Source of the DNA: Paraburkholderia diazotrophica | GTDB lineage: Bacteria; Pseudomonadota; Gammaproteobacteria; Burkholderiales; Burkholderiaceae | Direction: 5' to 3' | Length of the DNA: 64,000 nt | Assembly: GCF_900108945.1 (NCBI RefSeq) | Contig: NZ_FNYE01000027.1 | Coordinates: forward strand, 1-64,000 | Shown: positions 35,186 to 43,680 of the stretch, in pieces | Layout: each line of letters begins with the position of its first letter | Numbering within the stretch: the first letter of the stretch is position 1 | The notes under the pieces: model-generated | Databases searched by the model: none | What the model saw: the letters and a program-made list of their open reading frames with translations, nothing else | Told to the model about the DNA's origin: nothing | Position numbers and translations under genes: made by a program

Positions 35186-36166
35186 GTGGATATCATCGAT
35201 AAACCTTCTCAATCGCGAGACAAGACCATCCTCGAATTGCGGGAGTTCTCGCGCAAGCTCGTTCGCGAGCTCGGCTTCATGCGCTCCACGCTCGCGGAAA
35301 GCGATCTTGCGCCGTCGGCCGTACACGCGATCCTCGAAATCGGCGCGACGCCCGGCATGCAGGCGCGCGATCTCGCTCATCTTCTGCGCCTGGACAAGTC
35401 GAATGCCAGCAGGCAGATCGCCAAGCTCGAATCGGCCGGGCTCGTCGAGCGCACGGCATCGAGCGAGGACGCGCGTTCGTCGGAGCTCTATCTGACGAGA
35501 GCAGGCCAGCAGCTGCGCAAGAAAATCGACAAGTTCGCAACCGATCAGGTATCGAGCGCATTGCGCAAGCTCGCGCCCTCCGATCAACAGTCGCTGGTGC
35601 GCGCGCTGTCGCTGTATGCGAGCGCGCTCGCGCAGGACAACGATGCCAAGGAGAGTCAGACGCCATCGGCGCCGAACGTGCAAATCGTCGAGGGCTACTA
35701 CCCCGGCTGCATCGGCGATGTCGCGAGTCTTCATGGGCGTTATTACTCGCAGCACACGGGCTTCGGCGTCTTCTTCGAAAAACGCGTCGCGACAGAGCTC
35801 GCAGCGTTCGCAGAATCATTGCCCGATCCCGATAAGGGACTGTGGCTCGTCGTCGATAATGCGCGCACGCTTGCGTCGGTCGCGATCGACTCGGACCCAT
35901 CGACACGCATCGCGCACCTGCGCTGGTTCATCGTCGACGATTCGCTGCGCGGCTCCGGTCTGGGCCGTCAATTGATGACACGCGCGATGGCCTTCGTCGA
36001 CGAACGCTTCGACGAAACCTATCTTTGGACGTTCAAGGGCCTCGACGCCGCGCGTCATCTGTATGAGGCGTTCGGCTTCACGCTGGCCGAGGAGGCAGAG
36101 GGCACGCAGTGGGGAAAGACGGTCATCGAACAGCGTTTCATCCGGCGCGTGAAGTCGCCTCGATAG
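35186..36166 (+). CDS. MarR-GNAT fusion: transcriptional regulator with acetyltransferase domain
   Basis: A 326-residue protein starting at GTG 35186, with AAGGAG 5 bases upstream. Residues 1-150 form a MarR winged helix (GMQARDLAHLLRLDKSNASR, QIAKLESAGLVERTASSEDA). Residues 165-326 form a GNAT domain (WFIVDDSLRGSGLGRQLMTR; YEAFGFTLAEE). Such MarR-GNAT fusions are known, but their acetyl acceptor is rarely defined. The promoter carries two MarR-type palindromes, indicating autoregulation. Neighbours are a divergent cupin gene and a convergent HAD gene. Confidence 0.93.
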   Translation: MDIIDKPSQSRDKTILELREFSRKLVRELGFMRSTLAESDLAPSAVHAILEIGATPGMQARDLAHLLRLDKSNASRQIAKLESAGLVERTASSEDARSSELYLTRAGQQLRKKIDKFATDQVSSALRKLAPSDQQSLVRALSLYASALAQDNDAKESQTPSAPNVQIVEGYYPGCIGDVASLHGRYYSQHTGFGVFFEKRVATELAAFAESLPDPDKGLWLVVDNARTLASVAIDSDPSTRIAHLRWFIVDDSLRGSGLGRQLMTRAMAFVDERFDETYLWTFKGLDAARHLYEAFGFTLAEEAEGTQWGKTVIEQRFIRRVKSPR

Positions 36167-36171
36167 AAGCG

Positions 36172-36786
36172 CTAGAGCAGATCGAATCGCGCAAGCTCTC
36201 GCGACAGCGCATCGGCATCGACGAAGCGATACGCGTGCAAACCGGCATCGAGTGCGCCTTTGACGTTGGCTTCTGAATCGTCGATGAAAAGCGTCTCGCG
36301 TGCTTCTACGCCGAGATAGCCGACGCAGCCGAGATACGCTTCGGCCGCGGGCTTCGCCGCGCCAAACGCAGCCGACGGATAGACATGCGAGCCGAAAAGC
36401 TTCGCGACAGGCGGGTTCAGATAGCCGATGTGATCAGTGACGAGACGGCAGTTGTTGGTCAGCACGGCAATCTTGCGACGCGTGGCAATCCGCTCAGCGA
36501 CGGCGAGCGATTCGGCGTTGGGCGTGATCGACGCGTGGCGCGCAATGAGCCAGTCGTCACGACTGATCGGACAACCCAGCAGATTGCCGAGTTCGAGCAG
36601 ATACGCGTCGTCGGTGATCTCGCCGGCATCGGCGCGCGCCTCGAGCCCTGAGCCCCAGATCGCGTGGCGCACGGTCTCCGGCGGCTTGCCCGTGATCAGC
36701 GACATGCTGTTGGTCCGCGCGACACGGTCGTAATGGGACAACACGCCTTCCATGTCGAAGAGCACGAGTTTGATCGATGACGTCAT
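36172..36786 (-). CDS. HAD-superfamily hydrolase trailing the hpa operon
   Basis: The 204-residue protein starts MTSSIKLVLFDMEGVLSHYD at 36786. HAD motif I reads DMEG, with Glu in place of the second Asp of DxD; motif II is LTNN, Lys in AAKPAAEAY is motif III and IDDSEANV is motif IV. A member without the second Asp may have altered chemistry. It follows hpaI by 35 bases on the same strand and could be co-transcribed, though no hpa step needs a phosphatase. Confidence 0.85.
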   Translation of the reverse strand: MTSSIKLVLFDMEGVLSHYDRVARTNSMSLITGKPPETVRHAIWGSGLEARADAGEITDDAYLLELGNLLGCPISRDDWLIARHASITPNAESLAVAERIATRRKIAVLTNNCRLVTDHIGYLNPPVAKLFGSHVYPSAAFGAAKPAAEAYLGCVGYLGVEARETLFIDDSEANVKGALDAGLHAYRFVDADALSRELARFDLL

Positions 36787-36821
36787 GCTGCAGCCTCCGC
36801 ATCGAACGCATCCACGCAACG

Positions 36822-37628
36822 CTAATAGCCGCCCTTCCCCGTCGTATTCGCGCTCCTCTCGTCGCCGATGTATGAGGCCGCAAGATCGGCGGCCGCGCGG
36901 CTGAGCAGACCCGTATCGGTGCCAACGGCCACGAACGTCGCGCCTGCTTCCAGATATTCGGCAGCGAACGCGCGATCCGACGCAAGCACGCCCGCCGCCT
37001 TGCCCGCTGCGCGCACCGTTCGAATGCCCTCGCAGATCGCCTCGCGCACGACGGGTTCGCCAGGTTTGCCGAGAAAGCCCATCGATGCGCTCAGATCCGC
37101 AGGCCCGAAGAATACGCCGTCCACGCCATCGACGTTAGCAATCGCTTCGAGATTCGACAGCCCTTGTAGCGTCTCAACCTGCACGAGCACGCACAACTCA
37201 TCCAAAGCGGTGGCCAGATAATCGGGCACACGGTTCCAGCGCGACGCCCGCGCAAGCGCACTGCCGACACCGCGCACGCCTTGCGGCGGATAACGCGTCG
37301 CCGCGACGGCCGCTTGCGCCTGTTCCTCGGTATCGATCATCGGCAGCAACAAGGTCTGCGCACCAATGTCGAGCAGCTGCTTGATCAGCGCGGCATCGCT
37401 CTTCACCGGCCGCACGACAGGATGCGACCGATACGCGGACACCGCCTGCAATTGCGCAAGCGTGCTGCGCACATCGTTCGGCGCATGCTCGTTGTCGATG
37501 AGCAGCCAGTCGAAACCCGCCGTCGCAAGCACTTCGACGACGTACGCATCGGCGAGCGCCGCCCACAATCCGAATTGCTGCTCGCCTTGCGCCAACGCGC
37601 GCTTGAAGCGATTCTGGACACATTCCAT
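36822..37628 (-). CDS. hpaI: 4-hydroxy-2-oxoheptanedioate aldolase HpaI
   Basis: HpaI cleaves 4-hydroxy-2-oxoheptanedioate to pyruvate and succinate semialdehyde, the last step of the meta-cleavage route. The 268 residues carry the class II aldolase marks: LLIDNEHAPNDV (metal Glu/catalytic Asp region), GARTLLLPMIDTEEQA-like core, YPPQGVRGVGSALARAS and VQVETLQGLSNLEAIANVDG (second metal Glu). It follows hpaH by 9 bases and is the last hpa gene. Confidence 0.94.
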   Translation of the reverse strand: MECVQNRFKRALAQGEQQFGLWAALADAYVVEVLATAGFDWLLIDNEHAPNDVRSTLAQLQAVSAYRSHPVVRPVKSDAALIKQLLDIGAQTLLLPMIDTEEQAQAAVAATRYPPQGVRGVGSALARASRWNRVPDYLATALDELCVLVQVETLQGLSNLEAIANVDGVDGVFFGPADLSASMGFLGKPGEPVVREAICEGIRTVRAAGKAAGVLASDRAFAAEYLEAGATFVAVGTDTGLLSRAAADLAASYIGDERSANTTGKGGY

Positions 37629-37637
37629 AGCGAGCCC

Positions 37638-38441
37638 TCAGACAAAGTTGAGCGCAATACCGCCTAACGGGCCGTAATCCACATGGAACGTATCGCCGGC
37701 GCGCGCGGGAATGGGATTCGTGAAGGAGCCGCTGAGTATCACGTCGTTTGCATTGAGGCTCTCGTCATACGGCGCGATCTTGTTCGCTAGCCAGGCAACG
37801 CCTGTCGCCGGGTGATTGAGCACAGCCGCGGCGAGACCGCTCTCTTCGACGGCACCATTCTTGTAGAGCAATGCACCGACCCAGCGCAGATCGACGTCCA
37901 TCGGACGCACGGGGCGGCCGCCCATCACGATGCCCGCATTCGCGGCGAAGTCCGAGATCGTATCGAAGACCTTGCGCGGCGCGCGCGTCTCGCGGTCGAA
38001 CTGCTCGATGCGCGCATCGATGATCTCGACAGCGGGCGTCACGTATGCCGTCGCGTCGAGCACATCGAACAGCGTCACGCCGGGGCCCTTGAGCGGCTTC
38101 GCGAGGATGAACGCCAGTTCCACTTCGACGCGCGGCGCGATGAAGCGGTCCGCACGAATGTCCTGTCCGTTTTCGATAAACATGCTGTCGAGAAGCGGCG
38201 CATAGTCCGGCTCGTCGATCTGCGACGAGCGTTGCATCGCGCGCGACGTCAGGCCGATTTTGCGCCCCCTGATCACATGGCCTTCGGCCAGTTTCATCTT
38301 TACCCATTCGCGCTGGATTGCATACCCATCTTCGATCGTCATCTGCGGATAGGCAGCCGAGAAATGCCGCAATTGCGTGCGCGTTTTCTCGGCGTGGTCT
38401 AGTTTCGCCGCGAGTTCGCGAATGGTCGTCTGGTCTAGCAT
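37638..38441 (-). CDS. hpaH: 2-oxo-hept-4-ene-1,7-dioate hydratase HpaH
   Basis: HpaH hydrates 2-oxohept-4-ene-1,7-dioate to 4-hydroxy-2-oxoheptanedioate. The 267-residue protein starts at ATG 38441 (GGGAA upstream), MLDQTTIRELAAKLDHAEKT. Family stretches are GYAIQREWVKMKLAEGHVIR, GRKIGLTSRAMQRSSQIDEP and VEVELAFILAKPLKGPG with the metal Glu pair. It is followed by hpaI. Confidence 0.94.
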   Translation of the reverse strand: MLDQTTIRELAAKLDHAEKTRTQLRHFSAAYPQMTIEDGYAIQREWVKMKLAEGHVIRGRKIGLTSRAMQRSSQIDEPDYAPLLDSMFIENGQDIRADRFIAPRVEVELAFILAKPLKGPGVTLFDVLDATAYVTPAVEIIDARIEQFDRETRAPRKVFDTISDFAANAGIVMGGRPVRPMDVDLRWVGALLYKNGAVEESGLAAAVLNHPATGVAWLANKIAPYDESLNANDVILSGSFTNPIPARAGDTFHVDYGPLGGIALNFV

Positions 38442-38524
38442 GATCAATTCCCGTCCTATGTAAAGCTGTCGGCGGCAGTTGGCGCTTTAGCGCGTTACTG
38501 CAGCCCCATGCACAGCAGTTGTCT

Positions 38525-38923
38525 TCAGCCCTTCAGGCGCGCATGCAGATTGTTGTGCTTCCACGTGCCCGCTTCGCTGAATTCGCCGACTTCGAGCGAT
38601 AGCGCAACGCCCCGCTTTTCGAAGGCTTCGGCGAAGTGCTGCTTGATGACATCGAATAGCGCATCGCCTGTCGCTTTCTTTACGGCTTCGGAGCGGCCCG
38701 CGCCGATCTTCAGGTTCGCATGCAGAAAGGCGGCATCTTCTCTGCCATCCGCGATGCAATACTGTTCGCAACGCAACGCGCGCACGCGTATGCCACCGAG
38801 CGGATAAACGCGCTGATCGTTCTCGCGTTGCGCGTCGAGGCTTTGCGCGAGCGTTCTGCACAGCGCGCCGATGCTGTCGTCGTTCGCCAGATTGGCGCTG
38901 TATTCGAGCGTGAGATGTGGCAT
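38525..38923 (-). CDS. hpaF: 5-carboxymethyl-2-hydroxymuconate delta-isomerase HpaF
   Basis: HpaF tautomerises 5-carboxymethyl-2-hydroxymuconate. The 132-residue protein begins MPHLTLEYSANLANDDSIGA, with catalytic Pro2 of the tautomerase superfamily exposed after Met removal. A GGAGG sequence 10 bases upstream supports the start at 38923. The C-terminal KHNNLHARLKG is typical of CHMI. It lies between hpaD and hpaH. Confidence 0.94.
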   Translation of the reverse strand: MPHLTLEYSANLANDDSIGALCRTLAQSLDAQRENDQRVYPLGGIRVRALRCEQYCIADGREDAAFLHANLKIGAGRSEAVKKATGDALFDVIKQHFAEAFEKRGVALSLEVGEFSEAGTWKHNNLHARLKG

Positions 38924-38943
38924 GTTAAGCCTCCTTCGAGCAA

Positions 38944-39807
38944 TCAGCCCGGCAACGGCGTCACGGGAAAGATTGCGTTGATCTGCCCGGTGCCCGAACT
39001 GCCGAAATAAGGCGTCACCACTTCGGCCTTGCCTTCGTAACGGTCCCAACCGAGCGCACCGAGCAGCATCGCCGTATCGTGCATGCCGCCCTCGCCCCAG
39101 CATTTCTCGTTGTACAGCGGCAGCATGCCGCAAAAGGTCTTCCAGTCGCCCTTCTCCCATAGCGACACGACGTGGCGGTCGGTCTGCTCGAGAAACGGGT
39201 CCCACACCTTGTGCATGAACTGCTCGGCCGTGCCGTTGTTCGCGAAGTGATGGCTGAGCGAACCGCTCGCGAGAATCGCAACAGTACCGTCGTAGCGTTC
39301 CTCGATGGCCTTGCGCACCGCGAGACCGAAGCGCGCGCTCGTCGGCAGGTCGTGCCACATGCACCATCCCGCGATCGACACCGTCTTGAAGCGCTGATCC
39401 GAGTTCATGTAACGCATCGGCACCAGCGTGCCGTATTCGAGGTCGAGCGAGGTCTCACTATGCGCACGCGTTTTCACGCCCATTTCATTCGCGGCTTCGG
39501 CAATCAGCTGGCCGAGTCTCACATTGCCAGGATACGCATACGCCATGTTGTTGATGAAATGCGGCAGTTCGTTGCTCGTATAGATGCCTTCGAACTTCGG
39601 CGCGCAATTGATGTGGTACTCGCTATTGACGAGCCAGTGCACGTCGAACACGACGATCGTATCGACACCCAGTTCGCGACAACGCCGGCCGATCTCGTAG
39701 TGCCCGTCGATTGCCGCCTGGCGGCAGCCTTTGTGCGGTCCATCGAGTTCGGACAGATACAACGAAGGCACATGTGTGACCTTCGCGGCCAGTGCGAGGT
39801 TGCCCAT
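38944..39807 (-). CDS. hpaD: Homoprotocatechuate 2,3-dioxygenase HpaD (extradiol, LigB-type)
   Basis: HpaD opens the ring of 3,4-dihydroxyphenylacetate between C2 and C3. The 287 residues have the class III extradiol fold with metal-binding His in KVTHVPSLYLSE and VFDVHWLVNSEYHINC, and a catalytic His region around GSLSHHFANNGTAEQF. It is not related to the vicinal-oxygen-chelate type HpaD of some soil bacteria. Its product is 5-carboxymethyl-2-hydroxymuconate semialdehyde, the substrate of hpaE. Confidence 0.94.
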   Translation of the reverse strand: MGNLALAAKVTHVPSLYLSELDGPHKGCRQAAIDGHYEIGRRCRELGVDTIVVFDVHWLVNSEYHINCAPKFEGIYTSNELPHFINNMAYAYPGNVRLGQLIAEAANEMGVKTRAHSETSLDLEYGTLVPMRYMNSDQRFKTVSIAGWCMWHDLPTSARFGLAVRKAIEERYDGTVAILASGSLSHHFANNGTAEQFMHKVWDPFLEQTDRHVVSLWEKGDWKTFCGMLPLYNEKCWGEGGMHDTAMLLGALGWDRYEGKAEVVTPYFGSSGTGQINAIFPVTPLPG

Positions 39808-39877
39808 CGCGGTCTCCTTTTACTTCAAACCCATGTGAAGCTGAAACGCTACCTGCGAAAAATAAGCGCGCGAAAAA

Positions 39878-41335
39878 TTAAACGCCCCAGCGCGGAATGT
39901 GATGCGATCCAAGCGACACGCACACGTTCTTCGGTTCGAGGAACACTTCATAGCTCCACGTGCCGCCTTCGCGCCCGACACCCGATGCCTTCGTGCCGCC
40001 AAACGGCTGCCGCAGATCGCGCACGTTCTGGCTGTTCACGAAGCACATGCCCGCTTCGATCGCCGCCGCCACGCGATGCGCGCGACCTGTGTTCTCGGTC
40101 CATACATAGCTCGACAGGCCGTACGAGATATCGTTGGCGAGGCGAATCGCGTGCGCTTCGTCGTCGAACGGAATCAGGCACGCGACCGGCCCGAAGATCT
40201 CTTCCTGCGCGATACGCATGCGGTTATCGACATCGACGAATACAGTAGGCGCGACGAAGTTGCCTTGCTTCAGCGCGTCGGGCAACGATGGCGTATCGAG
40301 TCCGCCGCACGCGAGCGTCGCGCCTTCCTTCCGTCCCAGCTCGATATAGCTGCGCACTTTCGCGAGATGACCCTGGCTGATCATCGGACCGATGATCGTG
40401 CTGTCGCTCAAAGGATCGCCAACGGTCAAACGTTTTGCGCGCTCGATAAAGCGCTCCGCGAATTTCGCGTAGATCGATTTCTGCACGAGTATCCGCGAGC
40501 CCGCCGTGCAGCGCTCGCCATTGTTCGAGAAGATCATGAACACGGCGGCATCGAGCGCGCGTTCGAAATCGGCATCGTCGAAGATCACGAACGGCGACTT
40601 GCCGCCCAGTTCCATCGAGAACTTCTTGAGGCCCGCCGTCTGCACGATGCGATTGCCCGTCGCCGTCGAGCCGGTGAACGAAATGGCGTGTACATCGGGA
40701 TGCGCGACGAGCGGTTCGCCCGCTTCCTTGCCATAGCCATGCACGACGTTCAGCACGCCCGCAGGAATGCCCGCTTCGAGCGCCAGATTGCCGAGCATCG
40801 ACGCCGTGAGCGGCGACAACTCGCTCATCTTCAACACAGCCGTATTGCCGAACGCGAGACACGGCGCGACCTTCCACGTGGCCGTCATGAACGGCACATT
40901 CCACGGAGAAATCAGCGCGCACACGCCGACGGGATGAAACAGCGTGTAGTTCAGATGCGAATCGGTCGGGTACGTATGGCCGTCGACACGCGTGCACATC
41001 TCCGCGAAATACGTGAAGTTGTCGGCGGCACGCGGCACCAGTTGCTTGCGCGTTTGCGAAATCGTTTGCCCGGTGTCGCGCGTTTCCGTGTCGGAGATCT
41101 CGGGCACGTGCTTCGAGATCAGTTCACCGAGCTTGCGCACGAGTTTCGCGCGTTCGGCTGCGGGCTTCGCGGCCCACGCGGGAAATGCGTCTTTCGCAGC
41201 GCGCACAGCTGCGTCGATCTCTTCGCCCGTGCCGCGCGCGACTTCGGCCAGTACTTCTTGTGTCGCCGGATTCACAGTCTCGAAGTAATCGCGTGCTTTC
41301 GTCGATTGGCCGTTGATCAGATGTTCGATTCGCAT
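39878..41335 (-). CDS. hpaE: 5-carboxymethyl-2-hydroxymuconate semialdehyde dehydrogenase HpaE
   Basis: HpaE oxidises the ring-cleavage semialdehyde with NAD. The 485-residue aldehyde dehydrogenase shows ISPWNVPFMTATWKVAPCLA (Asn of the active site), SFTGSTATGNRIVQTAGLKK, KFSMELGGKSPFVIFDDADF (general-base Glu) and NNGERCTAGSRILVQ (catalytic Cys). The hpaE-type ending FLEPKNVCVSLGSHHIPRWG is present. It follows hpaG2 by 17 bases. Confidence 0.95.
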   Translation of the reverse strand: MRIEHLINGQSTKARDYFETVNPATQEVLAEVARGTGEEIDAAVRAAKDAFPAWAAKPAAERAKLVRKLGELISKHVPEISDTETRDTGQTISQTRKQLVPRAADNFTYFAEMCTRVDGHTYPTDSHLNYTLFHPVGVCALISPWNVPFMTATWKVAPCLAFGNTAVLKMSELSPLTASMLGNLALEAGIPAGVLNVVHGYGKEAGEPLVAHPDVHAISFTGSTATGNRIVQTAGLKKFSMELGGKSPFVIFDDADFERALDAAVFMIFSNNGERCTAGSRILVQKSIYAKFAERFIERAKRLTVGDPLSDSTIIGPMISQGHLAKVRSYIELGRKEGATLACGGLDTPSLPDALKQGNFVAPTVFVDVDNRMRIAQEEIFGPVACLIPFDDEAHAIRLANDISYGLSSYVWTENTGRAHRVAAAIEAGMCFVNSQNVRDLRQPFGGTKASGVGREGGTWSYEVFLEPKNVCVSLGSHHIPRWGV

Positions 41336-41352
41336 TGGCAGGTCCCAAAGAG

Positions 41353-42111
41353 TCAGTCGCGGTTGAAGTCCGCGTCGGAAGCGATTACGTTGACGAGACG
41401 GCCGAGGCCATCGATCTCGCAGACGACTTCATCGCCGGCATTCACATTGACGACGCCCTCGGGCGTGCCCGTCAGAATCACGTCGCCGGGCGCGAGCGTC
41501 ATGAAGCTGCTCAGATATTCGATCAGCGCGGGAATGTCGGTGACGAGGTCGCGCGTATTGCCCTTTTGTTGCAGCGTGCCGTTCACATAGGTGCGCAATT
41601 CGAGCTGCGCGACATCGGCAATGTCGGCGGCATCGACGAACCACGGGCCGAGTACCGTTCCGCCATCGCGGTTCTTAACGCGCAGATTGGGCCGGTAATA
41701 GTTCTCCAGATAGTCGCGAATCGCGTAGTCGTTCGCGATCGTGTAGCCGCCAACGTACTGCATTGCTTCGTCGCGTTTCACTTCTTTTGCGGGCCGGCCG
41801 ATTACCACGGCGAGTTCGCACTCGTAGTGCATGAACGTCACATCGTTTGGACGGCGCGTCACGCCGCGATGGCCGATCACGCTGCCCGGTCCCTTTAGAA
41901 ACACGAGCGGCTCTTCCTGCTTCGAGAATTGCAGTTCCTTCGCGTGCTCCGCGTAATTCAGACCGAGCGCGAAGATCGTGCCGGGTTCGATTGGCGCAAG
42001 CCATACGACTTCTTCTTCGCGACAGACGCGGCCATCGGCGAGCCGCACGCCGCGCCCGTGCGGATACGCCTCGTGAATCGCGCCTGCATACGCAACACGG
42101 CCGCGCATCAT
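41353..42111 (-). CDS. hpaG2: Fumarylacetoacetase-family decarboxylase HpaG2
   Basis: HpaG2 decarboxylates 5-oxopent-3-ene-1,2,5-tricarboxylate after tautomerisation. The 252 residues start at 42111, overlapping the hpaG1 stop. Metal-binding residues are in MHYECELAVVIGRPAKE (Glu pair) and KNRDGGTVLGPWFVDAADIA; GTPEGVVNVNAGDEVVCEID is the FAH-family C-terminal motif. It forms a split pair with HpaG1, which are fused in enteric HpaG. Confidence 0.93.
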   Translation of the reverse strand: MMRGRVAYAGAIHEAYPHGRGVRLADGRVCREEEVVWLAPIEPGTIFALGLNYAEHAKELQFSKQEEPLVFLKGPGSVIGHRGVTRRPNDVTFMHYECELAVVIGRPAKEVKRDEAMQYVGGYTIANDYAIRDYLENYYRPNLRVKNRDGGTVLGPWFVDAADIADVAQLELRTYVNGTLQQKGNTRDLVTDIPALIEYLSSFMTLAPGDVILTGTPEGVVNVNAGDEVVCEIDGLGRLVNVIASDADFNRD

Positions 42112-42872
42112 CGTTCTTCTCCTTCTTTCGACGTCATCGAGAAGCGCAACGGCGTCCATGCGTCGATCGCGATGCTCACGTTGTCGCCGGCGTGCGCGAT
42201 GGGCGCGCCATGCGGGACACCCAGCGTCAGCACATCGCCGGGGGAAAGCGTCATGAAGTCGGTCACGTCGGCGATCAATCGCGCGACGTTGCGAATCGAA
42301 GTCGAAGTGCTCGCTTCGAAAGCGCGCTCTCCTTCGATGCTGATCGCGATACGCAGCGCATCCGCATCGGCTACGTGCCGTCGCGCGACTACAGCAGGAC
42401 CGATCACGCAGAAACCATCGCGCGCGCGAAACCGCACCGATGGCCGATAAACGCTTGCATGCGGCACGCAAAGATCGGCAACGATCGTATATCCGGCGAC
42501 GAATTCCAGCGCCCGATCGACGCTCACACGACACGCCGTGCGCCCGATCACAATGCCAAGCGATCCGCCGATCTGCACGCCGTGCTGATCGTCCGGCACG
42601 ACGACTTGCGCGCCGTGCCCTGCCAGCGTGTTGCGCGGCTTCAGGTACAGAACGGGCGCTTTCGGCGGCGCCTTGTACGGCGAAGCATGGACGGCATCGC
42701 CCAACCCATCGAGCGCGGCACGATCGTTCAGCAACGTGCCATAGACCGCGCCGCCCACGGGCGAACGACAGATCTTTCCATCCGCGAGCAGCGCGCTCAC
42801 GGTGGGCGCATCGACATCGCGTGCGAGCGGCTCGCCTTCTAGATGAATCCGGTGATCGTGGATTACGAACAT
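42108..42872 (-). CDS. hpaG1: Fumarylacetoacetase-family isomerase HpaG1
   Basis: HpaG1 is the isomerase half of the HpaG function. It is 254 residues from the ATG at 42872; a TTG at 42893 would add seven but coincides with the promoter. The start MFVIHDHRIHLEGEPLARDV and the segments YLKPRNTLAGHGAQVVVPDD and TDFMTLSPGDVLTLGVPHGA are those of HpaG N-terminal-half proteins. It is the first gene of the hpa operon and overlaps hpaG2 by 4 bases. Confidence 0.92.
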   Translation of the reverse strand: MFVIHDHRIHLEGEPLARDVDAPTVSALLADGKICRSPVGGAVYGTLLNDRAALDGLGDAVHASPYKAPPKAPVLYLKPRNTLAGHGAQVVVPDDQHGVQIGGSLGIVIGRTACRVSVDRALEFVAGYTIVADLCVPHASVYRPSVRFRARDGFCVIGPAVVARRHVADADALRIAISIEGERAFEASTSTSIRNVARLIADVTDFMTLSPGDVLTLGVPHGAPIAHAGDNVSIAIDAWTPLRFSMTSKEGEER

Positions 42873-42896
42873 GGCCTGGTTGTATCCGCTCAATTC

Positions 42897-42928
42897 ACTA
42901 ACATATTAGTAGTATTCGCGCAGTTCAA
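42897..42928 (-). promoter_or_regulatory. hpa operon promoter with overlapping palindromic operator
   Basis: On the minus strand TTGAAC (42928-42923), a 17-base spacer and TATGTT (42905-42900) form a plausible promoter ending about 28 bases before the hpaG1 ATG. The 14-bp palindrome ACTAATATGTTAGT (42910-42897) covers the -10. A repressor there would block transcription. HpaR-type (MarR family) control is known for hpa operons, but no hpaR gene is in the window. Confidence 0.6.
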
Positions 42929-43216
42929 CCGATGGTCAAGCGCATCGGTGGTCGGCGCGGGTTTTCCCTGGCGCGGCGCTTGCGTGTGCTTGTCTGTAGC
43001 GACAAGACCTGCAGGGGACAGAAAAAACTGGTAAGACCAGTGTTCCACCGGGTCGACAAGCAGCCGAGAACGGGGAACAATGGACCCCAAGTCATATATA
43101 AGACTGGACCTCGCACGCGCGTAAGTCGTGCGCGCGTGTGCCGCCTGTCATGTCGATCCGCGACTCGCGACCGGTCTGTAGATGGAAGTCACCTCAATCG
43201 TTTCAGGAAACGCAAT
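42911..43216. promoter_or_regulatory. Divergent hpa/glcG intergenic region
   Basis: About 300 bases. Contains the GntR-type palindrome at 43027-43041, a TATATA at 43095-43100 without a good -35, and an imperfect inverted repeat of CACGCGCG/CGCGCGTG near 43114-43138 just before glcG. Confidence 0.5.
43027..43041. promoter_or_regulatory. GntR/FadR-type operator palindrome upstream of glcG-glcB
   Basis: ACTGGTAAGACCAGT is a perfect 6-3-6 inverted repeat with the TGGT-N3-ACCA core bound by FadR-subfamily GntR regulators (GlcC, LldR and relatives). It lies 176 bases upstream of glcG. A GlcC-like regulator encoded elsewhere is the natural candidate. Confidence 0.6.
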
Positions 43217-43633
43217 ATGCAGACAAAATCCGTTCTGACGGTCGCCGAGTCGACGAAAATCATTGAAGCGGCACGCGCCGAAGCCGAACGCAACCAGTGG
43301 GCCGTGGCGATTGCCGTCGTCGACGACGGCGGCCACCAACTCGCGCTACTGCGCCTCGACAACTGCGCACCCATCGGCGCCTACATCGCAACCGAGAAAG
43401 CCCGCACGGCCGCGCTGGGCCGCCGCGAATCGAAGCAGTATGAAGACATGATCAACGGCGGCCGCACCGCGTTCCTGAGCGCGCCGCTCTCGGGTACGCT
43501 GGAAGGCGGCGTGCCCGTTGTGGTAAATGGTCAGGTGGTCGGCGCCGTCGGTGTTTCCGGCGTGAAGGCCGATCAGGATGCGCAAGTGGCAAAGGCCGGT
43601 GCCGCGGCCGTTGCCACCGGTGCGAATGGTTGA
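43217..43633 (+). CDS. glcG: GlcG/HbpS-family protein
   Basis: A 138-residue GlcG/HbpS-like protein starting MQTKSVLTVAESTKIIEAAR at ATG 43217, with AGGAAA upstream. The core AIAVVDDGGHQLALLRLDNC and FLSAPLSGTLEGGVPVVVNG and QVVGAVGVSGVKADQDAQVA are the family pattern. GlcG genes commonly sit with glycolate/glyoxylate genes. The molecular role is poorly known (heme binding is reported for relatives). It is followed by glcB at 47 bases. Confidence 0.88.
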   Translation: MQTKSVLTVAESTKIIEAARAEAERNQWAVAIAVVDDGGHQLALLRLDNCAPIGAYIATEKARTAALGRRESKQYEDMINGGRTAFLSAPLSGTLEGGVPVVVNGQVVGAVGVSGVKADQDAQVAKAGAAAVATGANG

Positions 43634-43680
43634 ACGCCGCCCCGAAGCTAGTCGAAATTTCGCCCCTCTTGGAACAGCCC

